Source: Streptomyces bicolor (GTDB lineage Bacteria > Actinomycetota > Actinomycetes > Streptomycetales > Streptomycetaceae). Taken from it: 64,000 nt of DNA. Positions 8,775 through 16,415 of this stretch are shown here, one piece after another. Below the pieces are notes generated by a model. That model worked only from the letters and a program-made list of their open reading frames with translations, had not been told where the DNA came from and ran no database searches. Location: contig NZ_JOFS01000001.1 of NCBI RefSeq assembly GCF_000719285.1, positions 372,001 to 436,000 of the forward strand, read 5' to 3'. The position numbers were made by a program, and so were the translations under genes. Position 1 is the stretch's first letter. Every line of letters begins with the position of its first letter.

Positions 8775-9563
8775 ATGTTCGGGCTCACCCGTGCCAGAAA
8801 GACCGCCGCCGTCGCGGCGACCGCGGCCGCCGCCGCGGCCGCACTGCTCAGCGCCCCCACCGCTGAGGCCGCGTCCACGCGCATCGTGGGCGGCACGACG
8901 ACCACGACGACCGCGTACCCGTTCATGATGCAGATCACGGACGCCTCGCAGAGCCAGTTCTGCGGTGGCACGCTCGTCTCCGCGACCAAGGTCGTCACCG
9001 CCGCGCACTGTATGGTCGACGAGACCACCAGCAGCGTCCGGGTCGTCGGTGGCCGCACCTACCGCAACGGCACGAACGGCACGGTCAGCCGGGTCAGCGA
9101 CATCTGGATCCACCCCGACTACACGGACGCCACCGACGGCAACGACGTGGCCGTGCTCACCCTGTCGACCTCGATGCCGTACACGACGGCCTCGTACGTC
9201 GACTCCTCGGACACCGGTGTGTACGCGACCGGCGCCACCGCCCGCATCATCGGCTGGGGCACCACCTCCTCGAACGGCAGCTCCTCCAACCAGCTGCGCA
9301 CGGCGACCGTGCCGATCGTCTCCAACTCCAGCTGTTCGAGCTCCTACGGTTCGAGCTTCATCGCGTCCGACATGGTCTGCGCCGGATACACCTCCGGCGG
9401 CGTTGACACCTGCCAGGGCGACAGCGGCGGTCCCCTGCTCATCGGGGGCGTCCTGGCAGGGATAACTTCCTGGGGCGAAGGCTGCGCCCAGGCCGGTTAC
9501 CCGGGTGTCTACACCCGGCTGACCACCTTCTCGGACGAAGTGACCGAACAGGTCGAGTCGTAA
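8775..9563 (+). CDS. Secreted trypsin-like serine protease (S1, SGT type)
   Basis: A 262-residue secreted endoprotease resembling Streptomyces griseus trypsin. A Sec signal peptide (basic RARK, then an Ala-rich core to about residue 30) is followed by a short propeptide ending STR, and mature trypsin begins at IVGG (37-40), so activation needs cleavage after Arg36, itself a trypsin site. The catalytic triad is His78 (VTAAHC), Asp124 (GNDVAVL) and Ser217 (GDSGGP). Asp211, six residues before the serine, is the S1 residue giving Arg/Lys specificity. Six cysteines fit three disulfides. I chose ATG 8775 because GAGGAG at 8765-8770 precedes it; ATG 8763 is a weaker alternative. A strong hairpin terminator follows at 9614-9656. 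Confidence 0.95.
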   Translation: MFGLTRARKTAAVAATAAAAAAALLSAPTAEAASTRIVGGTTTTTTAYPFMMQITDASQSQFCGGTLVSATKVVTAAHCMVDETTSSVRVVGGRTYRNGTNGTVSRVSDIWIHPDYTDATDGNDVAVLTLSTSMPYTTASYVDSSDTGVYATGATARIIGWGTTSSNGSSSNQLRTATVPIVSNSSCSSSYGSSFIASDMVCAGYTSGGVDTCQGDSGGPLLIGGVLAGITSWGEGCAQAGYPGVYTRLTTFSDEVTEQVES

Positions 9564-9613
9564 CCGGGAACGGCACCCAGAAGGTCTCCTGAGCACACCT
9601 CAGGCGCAAGACC

Positions 9614-9656
9614 AGGGGGCGTTGCGGGCCTCCACGAGCGGCCCGCAACGCCCCCT
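9614..9656 (+). terminator. Hairpin terminator after trypsin gene
   Basis: Perfect 17-bp stem (arms 9614-9630 and 9640-9656) with a 9-nt loop, beginning 50 nt after the trypsin stop. There is no U-run, as is common for Streptomyces terminators. Confidence 0.85.
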
Positions 9657-9689
9657 ATCCATGCCTCATCCATGCCTCATCCATGCCTC
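9657..9689 (+). repeat. Three perfect 11-bp direct repeats
   Basis: ATCCATGCCTC occurs three times in tandem at 9657, 9668 and 9679, directly after the terminator hairpin and upstream of the LysE-type gene. It is non-coding and of unknown role; possibly recent slippage expansion. Confidence 0.8.
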
Positions 9690-9769
9690 CCGGCCAGGTC
9701 CGCCGCCCCGCGTCCATGGCCGTTGTCAGTGGCGCCTGTTTGAATGGCTGCCGGATGGGGGTGATGGGC

Positions 9770-10417
9770 ATGGTGTCCGCAGACCGTTTGCTCGCCTTCG
9801 CGGCGATGTCGGTGTTGGTGATCGTGATTCCGGGGCCGAGCGTCCTGTTCGTCATCGGCCGCGCCCTGGCGCACGGCCGCCGCTCGGCCGTGGCGACCGC
9901 CGTCGGCAATGTCTTCGGCTCGTATCTGCTGGTGGTGGCCGTCGCGGTGGGCATCGGCTCCCTGGTGGAGCGGTCGGTGGCGGTCTATCTGACGGTGAAG
10001 CTCGCCGGCGCGGCCTACTTGGTCTACCTGGGCGTGCAGGCGTTCCGGCACCGCAAGGAGCTGAAGGCGTCGGCGATACGGGCCAGGTCGACGGGTCCGG
10101 AACGCGGTGATCTGCGGACGGTCCTCGACGGCGTCCTCGTCGGTGTCACCAACCCCAAGGGCGTGGTGTTCTTCGCCGCCGTACTCCCCCAGTTCGTGGA
10201 CCACTCGGCGGGCCATGTCCCGCTGCAGATGCTCCTGTTGGGCCTGGTCCCGATCACCATCGGCCTGGTCACGGACACCCTGTGGGGCCTGACCGCGTCG
10301 GCGGCCCGCACCTGGTTCGCGCGCTCCGACCGCCGGCTGTCGCTGATAGGCGGAGCGGGTGGGTGCACGATGATCGGGCTCGGAGTGACGGTCGCGGTGA
10401 CGGGTCGGGCGGACTGA
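9770..10417 (+). CDS. LysE/RhtB family amino-acid exporter
   Basis: A 215-residue inner-membrane protein of the LysE translocator family, expected to export amino acids or similar metabolites. The family hallmark is the N-terminal segment VLVIVIPGPSVLFVIGRALAHGRRSA, and five to six hydrophobic segments follow, with GVLVGVTNPKGVVFFAAVLPQFVD in the middle. The open frame extends to 9683, but homology starts at MVSADRLLAFAAMS. ATG 9770 (or 9764, also in frame) follows a G-rich Shine-Dalgarno-like stretch at 9752-9760. Length is slightly above the usual 205-210. The gene stands alone and its substrate is unknown. Confidence 0.88.
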   Translation: MVSADRLLAFAAMSVLVIVIPGPSVLFVIGRALAHGRRSAVATAVGNVFGSYLLVVAVAVGIGSLVERSVAVYLTVKLAGAAYLVYLGVQAFRHRKELKASAIRARSTGPERGDLRTVLDGVLVGVTNPKGVVFFAAVLPQFVDHSAGHVPLQMLLLGLVPITIGLVTDTLWGLTASAARTWFARSDRRLSLIGGAGGCTMIGLGVTVAVTGRAD

Positions 10418-10433
10418 CGCCCGAGTCGATCGC

Positions 10434-11555
10434 CTACGGGATGACGGTCCCGAAGCGGATGTCGTACGACGCCTCCGGATGCATCACGCGCAGCATCCGC
10501 TCCGCCTCCTCCGTCACCTCCCCACGCTGGGCCTTGGTGAGTTCGGTGAACTCCTCGATGACGAGGGCGTCGCCGAGGATCCGCCACACGCCCACGAGGA
10601 AGCCGTCGACGAGGAGCGGGCAGTAGAGCGTGTTCGCCTGCCAGGTGCGGCCGCGGTTCGCGGGCGGGATCACTCGGGTGCGGTCGGCATGGGAGAGGAG
10701 GAGGTTGTCGAACTCGGGCAGGAAGCGGGGCGGGGCCGGGGTGTCCGGGTCCGGGCGCGGGGCGTCCGGGAGGTCGAACAGTTCGACGTCGTTCTCGTCC
10801 CGGAAGGTGATGAGCTCGGGGCGGAGCCGTTCGAAGGCGTCGCGCATCCGGGTCAGGCCGGACCAGGTCTGCATGTCCTTCACCGATGCGGGCCCGAAGG
10901 CACCCAGATATCGCAGCACCGTGGCCTCCGCGGAAGCGGCCGGCTCGGCGGGCCGGCCCAGCCAGTGCTCGGCGGTGGTGAGCGCGACCTGGGCGCTGCG
11001 GCCCCACATGCCGCGCGGGGTGACCTGGACGAGGGGCAGCTTGCAGCGGGCGGCGACGGCCAGGGACTGCGGGTCGGCGTCCGGCCACTCGCCGCTGAGG
11101 GCCTCGCGGAGCTGCTTCATGGTGCGGGGCTCGGCTTCGACGAGTTCGCGGGCGAGTACGGCGAGCCGGTCCAGGTCCACGCCGACGAGACCCTTGCGGA
11201 AGTAGTTGATCTCACGGTCCCGGGCGGGCTGTACCAGCGGGCGCAGAGTGAGGCTGTCGTCGGCGGAGTGCAGATGGATCGTCGACCGCATGGTGACGAT
11301 GCGCACGGCGGTACGGTCGGCCAGCAGCCCCGACAGTTCCTCGGGCGTGAAGCCGTCGAGGCGGGCGGCGAGCGCGTAGTGGGGCGGCTTGACCTCCTGG
11401 GCCTGGAGGCCGACCAGATGCTCCACGGCCGCGAGGGCGGACAGCGGGGAGCGGCGCAGCAGCAGCTGCCGGTCGAGGGTGGCGCGGTTGAGGGCGCGCG
11501 TGCTGAGCACGGGGACTGCCGCGGCCGTCGTCTTCTTGGTGCTGCGCTTCGTCAT
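10434..11555 (-). CDS. Winged-helix AlkZ/YcaQ-like DNA glycosylase (HTH_42)
   Basis: A 373-residue protein of the winged-helix HTH_42 family, whose studied members AlkZ and YcaQ unhook bulky alkylated bases and interstrand crosslinks. Visible features are the N-terminal SALAAVEHLVGLQAQEVKPP, with Gln51 and Gln53 forming the Q-x-Q catalytic motif of the AlkZ-like branch; RSTIHLHSADD; GRTWQANTLYCPLLVDGFLVG near the C-terminus; and the IEEF segment. The gene is probably leaderless: TAGCGT (11563-11568 on the plus strand as ACGCTA) lies 7 nt before the ATG at 11553-11555, and no Shine-Dalgarno is present. In producers, such enzymes can give self-resistance to DNA-alkylating metabolites, but no biosynthetic cluster is nearby. 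Catalysis is inference from the motif. Confidence 0.85.
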   Translation of the reverse strand: MTKRSTKKTTAAAVPVLSTRALNRATLDRQLLLRRSPLSALAAVEHLVGLQAQEVKPPHYALAARLDGFTPEELSGLLADRTAVRIVTMRSTIHLHSADDSLTLRPLVQPARDREINYFRKGLVGVDLDRLAVLARELVEAEPRTMKQLREALSGEWPDADPQSLAVAARCKLPLVQVTPRGMWGRSAQVALTTAEHWLGRPAEPAASAEATVLRYLGAFGPASVKDMQTWSGLTRMRDAFERLRPELITFRDENDVELFDLPDAPRPDPDTPAPPRFLPEFDNLLLSHADRTRVIPPANRGRTWQANTLYCPLLVDGFLVGVWRILGDALVIEEFTELTKAQRGEVTEEAERMLRVMHPEASYDIRFGTVIP

Positions 11556-11701
11556 ACCCGGCACGCTAGCGAGACTTGCGGACACCTTCCGTCCGCAACT
11601 CTCACGTAATCCAGGACCGGCCCGCCCCACCCATGCCATTCGCCCCCGTATATCCTGCTCCGAGATCACGCACTCGTCGTCCCGACCGGGAGGCAGCCGC
11701 G

Positions 11702-12862
11702 ATGTCCGAGCGACGCGCACGCCCCGCCTCGAAGAACCCGATGAAATCCGTCTGGCGCCGGGCCGCCAACCCGGCGCAGCCACCGGAGCCGGAGCCGCCG
11801 GCACCCCCGGCCCACTCTTCGGCACCCGACGCCTCCGAGGTGGCGAGCGTCGTGCAGGCGGTGCTGTACCGGGACGGCGTGCGCGTGTCCTCCCCCGCCA
11901 CCCTCGCCGATACCTACCGTGAGCTGCGCGACCAGCCGTCCGGCATGGCATGGATCGGCCTGGCCCGCCCCACCGAGTCCGAACTCCTCTCCCTGGCCGC
12001 CGAGTTCTCCCTGCACCCCCTCGCCGTCGAGGACGCGATGGAGGCACACCAGCGGCCCAAGCTGGAGCGCTACGGCGACACGCTCTTCGTCGTCCTGCGC
12101 GCGGCCCGCTATCTCGACGCGCCCGAGGAGGTCGACTTCGGCGAGCTCCACGTGTTCGTCGGACCGGACTTCGTGATCACGGTGCGCCATGGTGCGGCCC
12201 CCGACCTGTCGGCGGTGCGCCGGCGCATGGAGGAGACGCCTGAGCTGCTCAAGCTCGGCCCGGAGGCGGTGCTCTACGCGATACTGGACGCGGTCGTCGA
12301 CGGCTATGAGCCGGTGGTGGCGGGCGTCCAGAACGACATCGACGAAATCGAGACCGAGGTCTTCCGCGGCGACCCCGAGGTCTCCCGCCGTATCTACGAA
12401 CTCTCCCGTGAAATGGTCGAGTTCCAGCGCGCAACCCGGCCGCTGGTCGGCATGCTGCACGGCCTGATGGCCGGCTTCTCCAAGTACGGCACGGACGAGG
12501 AACTCCAGCGTTACCTCCGCGACGTGGCCGACCACGTCACCCACACCAGCGAACGCGTCGACGGCTTCCGCCAGGCCCTCACCGAGATCCTCACGGTGAA
12601 CGCGACGCTGGTCACGCAGCAGCAGAACGCGGAGATGCGGGCGCTGGCGGAGGCGGGGTTCGAGCAGAATGAGGAGATCAAGCGGATCTCGTCGTGGGCG
12701 GCGATCCTGTTCGCTCCGACGCTGGTCGGGACGATCTACGGGATGAACTTCAAGCACATGCCGGAGTTGCACTGGGTGCTGGGATACCCCTTCGCCATCG
12801 CCCTGATGGCACTGGTGTGCACCAGTTTGTACGCGATCTTCAAGCGGCGGGACTGGCTCTGA
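11702..12862 (+). CDS. CorA-family magnesium/cobalt transporter
   Basis: A 386-residue pentameric divalent cation channel protein. A Pro/Ala-rich N-terminal tail (about residues 1-45) precedes a long cytoplasmic alpha/beta and helical domain (HPLAVEDAMEAHQRPKLERY, ELSREMVEFQRATRPLVGML, VNATLVTQQQNAEM) and two C-terminal membrane helices separated by the signature GMN (347-349, context TIYGMNFKHMPE). The conserved basic tail FKRRDWL ends the protein. The ATG at 11702 is preceded by GGGAGG at 11688-11693. Length is slightly above the typical 320-350 because of the N-terminal extension. No magnesium-responsive leader is evident. It is divergent from the glycosylase gene. Confidence 0.95.
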   Translation: MSERRARPASKNPMKSVWRRAANPAQPPEPEPPAPPAHSSAPDASEVASVVQAVLYRDGVRVSSPATLADTYRELRDQPSGMAWIGLARPTESELLSLAAEFSLHPLAVEDAMEAHQRPKLERYGDTLFVVLRAARYLDAPEEVDFGELHVFVGPDFVITVRHGAAPDLSAVRRRMEETPELLKLGPEAVLYAILDAVVDGYEPVVAGVQNDIDEIETEVFRGDPEVSRRIYELSREMVEFQRATRPLVGMLHGLMAGFSKYGTDEELQRYLRDVADHVTHTSERVDGFRQALTEILTVNATLVTQQQNAEMRALAEAGFEQNEEIKRISSWAAILFAPTLVGTIYGMNFKHMPELHWVLGYPFAIALMALVCTSLYAIFKRRDWL

Positions 12863-12942
12863 GCCGAGTCGAGGTACTCGCATTGCCGTCGACGGCCTCC
12901 CACTGCAGCCGCGACCGCCCTCGTCGTAGGTGCGGGCAAAGC

Positions 12943-13146
12943 TCCGACATCGGCGTCCGGGTCACCGAGGGCGAACTCGTCCCGCCCGCCGAGGCGTTGC
13001 TCGACAAGGCCCTGGAAGCACCCGTCCCCCTCCACAACATCCCCGAGGGGCTGCGCCTGAGGTCGGTGACCACCACGGCGGACGGGATCGAGGCCCGCTT
13101 CACGGGCAAGTCCGTGACGTTCCGCCCGAGTTCGACGTCCGCGTGA
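12943..13146 (+). pseudogene. C-terminal remnant of a DUF2993/LmeA-like lipid-binding protein
   Basis: The in-frame sequence runs from DIGVRVTEGELVPPAEALL through APVPLHNIPEGLRLRSVTTT to DGIEARFTGKSVTFRP and a stop at 13144-13146. The pattern 'iPlgLrl.sv..taDGi.a.ftG.dVtf' is the end of DUF2993 proteins, which are secreted and about 220-250 residues long. No start, signal peptide or N-terminal half is present, and the frame upstream runs out of phase from the end of the CorA gene. I read it as a 5'-deleted fragment. Confidence 0.55.
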
Positions 13147-13180
13147 CGCCGGGCAGCCGTCCCCTCGTCAGCCGAGGTCG

Positions 13181-13516
13181 GTCAGCCGCGCGGAGGAGCC
13201 GGACGGCGGCTACTGGATGCCGCTGTTCGTGGTCCTCACGGCCGGGTCCGGTCTGGACGACGCCCTGCGCGACCGGATCCGCGACGCGATCCGCACCGGC
13301 GCCTCACCGCGCCATGTTCCCGACGAGATCCTCGAGGTCCCGGCCATTCCGCACACCCGCACCGGAGAGAAGCTGGAGGTCCCGGTCAAGCGCCTCCTGC
13401 AGGGCGCCCCCGCCGAGCAGGTCGTCAACCCCGCGGCGGTGGACGCGCCCGACCTCATCGACTACTACGCCCGCCTGGGAGCCGAGCGCCGCGAGCGGCG
13501 AAGCACCGGGCCCTGA
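13181..13516 (+). pseudogene. C-terminal remnant of acetoacetyl-CoA synthetase
   Basis: The frame reads EEPDGGYWMPLFVVLTAGSG, then DRIRDAIRTGASPRHVPDEI, then VPAIPHTRTGEKLEVPVKRL and stops at 13514-13516. This is the terminal region of acetoacetyl-CoA synthetase, including the TGEKLEVP segment that carries the family's catalytic lysine. The full enzyme is about 650 residues; the adenylation domain is missing and no other part lies nearby, so the fragment is non-functional. Confidence 0.7.
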
Positions 13517-13565
13517 GAACGGCACCCGAAGGGCCACCGCGCCGCATCAGCGCGGGGTGGCCCGG

Positions 13566-14245
13566 GACGTTCGCTGAGTCAACGTCCAGCGGCGGGCGCG
13601 TGGACGTGCCGCCCTGGTGTGCGCGGCCCAGCGGCTGCTCGCCGAGGGCCGCACCGACGTCTCGATCCTGGACATCGCCGAACTCGCGGATGTCGGCGCG
13701 AGCTCACTGCGGCACGCACAGCCCGGTAGCGACGACGCCACGTACGCGGACCAGGTCGTCCACATCACCGGTCCGTCGCTCGCCCACGTCGCCGATGGAG
13801 TGGAACAGGCGGCCGCCGAGCGCGGCAGACTGAGCCCGGTCTGCGCCCCGCACGACGACACGGTCCGCGAGGACGACCTGGTGCAGCTCATGCGGGAGCA
13901 GCACGCCGCCGCCGTGCTCCTCGTCGGCGGTGTGGTGCCGGACGAGGCCTACGACCGTCGCGTCGCCGGATACGCGAAGGCACTGGACGCCGCGGGCTCC
14001 CGGCTGGTCCTCGTCGGCCGTCCGGCACCGGCGCCTGCTGTTCCTCGGCGGGGAGGCCGGAATCAGCAGCGCCGAGCAGCGGCGGGCCGGCTACCGGGAC
14101 GCCCTGCGCCCATGGCGCCGACCACGTCGAGGAGTTGGACACGACCGGGACGTACACCCGCTCCTCGGGCTATGTCCGCACCCGCGACGCGGTGCGCGCC
14201 GGGCCGGGGTTCACCGCGGTGTTCGCCGCGAGGAGTCTCCGGCCG
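13566..14245 (+). pseudogene. Chimeric, frameshifted TetR/LacI regulator remnant
   Basis: The first part reads RAALVCAAQRLLAEGRTDVS and ILDIAELADVGASSL, the start of a TetR-type HTH. At about 13720 it is joined in frame to a LacI-type ligand-binding domain (ATYADQVVHITGPSLAHVAD, then LVQLMREQHAAAVLLVGGVV, then GSRLVLVGRPAPA). The LacI homology then continues in other frames: LLFLGGEAGISSAEQRRAGY (frame of 13930) and TTGTYTRSSGYVRTRDAV (frame of 14135). At least two frameshifts and the loss of both proper domains show it is dead. It is probably the scar of a deletion joining two regulator genes. Confidence 0.7.
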
Positions 14246-14546
14246 AGGACGACCATGGGGCAGCACGCCGCCGCCGTGCACAAGTTCCAGCAGGCGCTGA
14301 CCTTTCTTCGACCACCTCGGCTACGCCCGCCTCGACGCGCCGGGTAAACGGCTGATCTTGGGTCGCCATGGGCGTCTCGACGTCCGGACTCAAGTGACGG
14401 ACCACCCCTGGCGCTACCCCATCCGGTGGCTTATAGCCGCTACAGGGTTATTCATATCACCTTATTTCCTATTCATTTCACTGTCCGGCTCTTGGTGCTG
14501 ACCATCCGTCACGAGGCCCTGAACCAAGTCGAGGAGAGTGGAGACA
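14246..14546. other. Intergenic decay region and promoter zone
   Basis: After the last LacI-like similarity there is a short unassigned open stretch to about 14400, then an AT-richer segment (14428-14490, with TTATAG, TTATTC and CTTATTTCC) unlike its surroundings. That segment probably holds the promoter of the downstream Pro-Lys repeat protein. GAGGAG at 14531-14536 and GGAG at 14540-14543 are candidate ribosome binding sites. No gene is recognised. Confidence 0.4.
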
Positions 14547-15767
14547 ATGACGACATCGCCTAGATGGCGATCTGTTCTGACGCCGGCGGCCATGGCTGCC
14601 GCACTCGCCGCAGCCGCGCTGGGGAGCGCCGGCCCCGCCGGCGCCCAGGACCACACCAACCCACACCCGCCGTACCCGGCCCCCCCCCCCCCCCCCCCCC
14701 CTGTGGGGAAGCCCCCGTGTCCGGGGCGCCCCCCGGAGGCCGGGGACAAGCCCGTGAAGCCGGAGTACCCCGTCAAGCCGGTCAAGCCCGTGCTCCCGGC
14801 CAAGCCTGAGCTGCCGGTCAAGCCCGTGAAGCCTGACTACCCGGTCAAGCCGGTCAAGCCGGAACTCCCCGCAAAGCCTGTGCTCCCGGTCAAGCCGGTG
14901 AAGCCTGCTTACCCGGTCAAGCCCGAGAAGCCCGTGCTCCCGGTCAAGCCCGAACTGCCGGTCAAGCCCGTGAAGCCTGACTACCCGGTCAAGCCGGAGC
15001 TCCCGACAAAGCCCGTGCTCCCCGCAAAGCCGGAACTCCCCTCCAAGCCCGTGCTCCCCGCGAAGCCCGCCTACCCGGTAAAGCCGGTCAAGCCGGAACT
15101 CCCGGCCAAGCCCGCGCTCCCCGCAAAGCCGGAACTCCCCGCGAAGCCCGCGCTGCCCGCAAAGCCCGTCCTTCCCGCCAAGCCGGAACTGCCGGCCAAG
15201 CCGGAACTGCCGGCCAAGCCGGAACTGCCGGCCAAGCCCGCACTCCCGGAGAAGCCCGCGCTCCCCGCAAAGCCGGAGCTCCCGGCCAAGCCCGCACTCC
15301 CCGCAAAGCCGGAACTCCCGGCCAAGCCCGCACTCCCCGCAAAGCCGGAACTCCCGGCCAAGCCCGCACTCCCCGCAAAGCCCGCCCTTCCCGCCAAGCC
15401 GGAACTGCCGGCCAAGCCCGCACTCCCAGAGAAGCCCGCGCTCCCCGCAAAGCCCGCGCTCCCCGCAAAGCCCGCACTCCCCGCCAAGCCTGCACTTCCT
15501 GCCAAGCCGGAATTGCCGTCCAAGCCCGCCATCCCCTCCAAGCCGACGAAGCCGGAGCTTCCCTCGAAGCCCGCCATCCCGGTCAAGCCGACAAAGCCGG
15601 AACTCCCCTCCAAGCCCTCTCTCCCCTCCAAGCCGGAACTCCCTTCCAAGCCCTCCAAGCCTGACCACCCCAAGAAGTCCGAGCACCCCAAGAAGTCCGA
15701 CCACCACGAGAAGTCCGAGCACCACGAGAAGTCCGAGCATCACAAGGACTCCGAGAAGCACGACTGA
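14547..15767 (+). CDS. Secreted Pro-Lys repeat protein with poly-Pro tract and His-rich tail
   Basis: A 406-residue secreted protein of unknown function. A signal peptide (RWRSVLTPAAMAAALAAAAL, cleavage near AGAQ-D) is followed by a run of seven prolines encoded by 22 consecutive C residues. About 300 residues of PxKP repeats come next: YPVKPVKPE-type near the N-terminus, then LPAKPALPAKPE-type, then LPSKP- and PTKP-type. The tail changes to HPKKSEHPKKSDHHEKSEHH with many His, Lys and Glu, ending KHD. The 6-residue unit has an 18-nt DNA period with many near-identical 36-nt pairs. There is no LPxTG, transmembrane anchor or catalytic motif. An extended cell-wall-spanning or metal-binding role is only inference. 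ATG 14547 is preferred over GTG 14538 on ribosome binding site spacing. Confidence 0.85.
   Translation: MTTSPRWRSVLTPAAMAAALAAAALGSAGPAGAQDHTNPHPPYPAPPPPPPPVGKPPCPGRPPEAGDKPVKPEYPVKPVKPVLPAKPELPVKPVKPDYPVKPVKPELPAKPVLPVKPVKPAYPVKPEKPVLPVKPELPVKPVKPDYPVKPELPTKPVLPAKPELPSKPVLPAKPAYPVKPVKPELPAKPALPAKPELPAKPALPAKPVLPAKPELPAKPELPAKPELPAKPALPEKPALPAKPELPAKPALPAKPELPAKPALPAKPELPAKPALPAKPALPAKPELPAKPALPEKPALPAKPALPAKPALPAKPALPAKPELPSKPAIPSKPTKPELPSKPAIPVKPTKPELPSKPSLPSKPELPSKPSKPDHPKKSEHPKKSDHHEKSEHHEKSEHHKDSEKHD
14680..14701 (+). repeat. Homopolymeric run of 22 C residues
   Basis: Twenty-two uninterrupted C residues lie just after the signal-peptide codons of the Pro-Lys repeat gene (codon phase: GCC, six CCC, CCT). 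Tracts of this length are prone to slipped-strand mispairing and also to sequencing error. With one extra C the downstream reading frame would end at a stop at 14807-14809, removing nearly all of the protein. Confidence 0.95.
14760..15660 (+). repeat. 18/36-nt coding repeats of the PxKP protein
   Basis: The region is built from 18-nt units encoding LPAKPx, often paired as LPAKPE LPAKPA (36 nt), for instance around 15230-15400 where the copies are nearly identical. Divergence is higher at both ends (VKPVKP-type units at the 5' side, SKP-type at the 3' side), which suggests expansion by recombination from the centre. Confidence 0.9.
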
Positions 15768-15795
15768 TGACACCGGCCAGGAAAGGCTGACCCCC

Positions 15796-15823
15796 TGCCG
15801 GGCCCGGGTATCCGGGCCCGGCA
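15796..15823 (+). terminator. Hairpin terminator after the repeat protein gene
   Basis: Perfect 12-bp stem (15796-15807 and 15812-15823) with loop GTAT, starting 28 nt after the stop codon. It also sits at the 3' end of the leftward LysR remnant. Confidence 0.75.
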
Positions 15824-15831
15824 CTTCCCTG

Positions 15832-16170
15832 TCAGCCGGCGGCCGCGCGGTGGAGGGCGTTCCTGCAGGCCAGGACTGCTGGATGGCGGCCGCGGCCGCG
15901 GCGTACGACGGTGAAGACGCGGCGGGTGCGTTGGCCGCGTGGGAGTTGCCGCAGGGGGACCGTCGGAGGTCCGCTGCTCGACCAGGCGGACGTGGCGGAG
16001 AAGGTCGGTGGTCTCGAACCGTACGTCGGGTTCGAAGCCGACGTTGGGGTGTGGGCCACGAGGATCTCCGCCTGCTCGGTCAGCCGTACCCGCCGCCCGA
16101 CCGGTTCCAGCAGCGGTACGCCGACCTCGGCCTCGGTCGCGGCGCGCTGACCCGCGCGCCGGCCCGCGCG
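15832..16170 (-). pseudogene. LysR-family regulator remnant (internal deletion and frameshift)
   Basis: On the minus strand one frame gives EVGVPLLEPVGRRVRLTEQA and EILVAHT, the end of a LysR winged-HTH. A second frame gives VGFEPDVRFETTDLLRHVRL and VEQ, from the ligand-binding domain. The first frame then resumes with RRVFTVVRRGRGRHPAVLAC and RNALHRAA, the usual LysR C-terminus. Together they cover only about 110 of the expected 300 residues, so most of the effector domain and the first helices are deleted and the frame is broken. Confidence 0.7.
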
Positions 16171-16415
16171 GGCCCCCGCACTTCCCAAGGTCATCCACGG
16201 CATGGATGAGCCGGATCCGGGATTCGGATCGCCCGGAGGATGGCGGCGGGGAATCGGACGGCCCATAGTCGTCCTACCCGCACGCCGCAGTCCGGACCAG
16301 CGGCTGATCTGCGGTCGCCCACCGCGTCCGCCGTGTGGGCATCCACAGCATGCCGTGCGCCGTCGGCGCCCGTGAGAGGCATGCCCGCGCCCGCACACCG
16401 TCCCCTGGAGTCGCC

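Noticed and set aside
13181..13516. Functional small acyl-CoA ligase gene
   Set aside because: Only the extreme C-terminal domain of acetoacetyl-CoA synthetase is present, without the adenylation core.
14478..15824. Minus-strand frame opposite the Pro-Lys repeat gene, Gly/Leu/Arg-rich
   Set aside because: The composition is simply the complement of the PxKP repeats; no signal peptide or start signal, whereas the plus-strand frame has a proper signal peptide and ribosome binding site.
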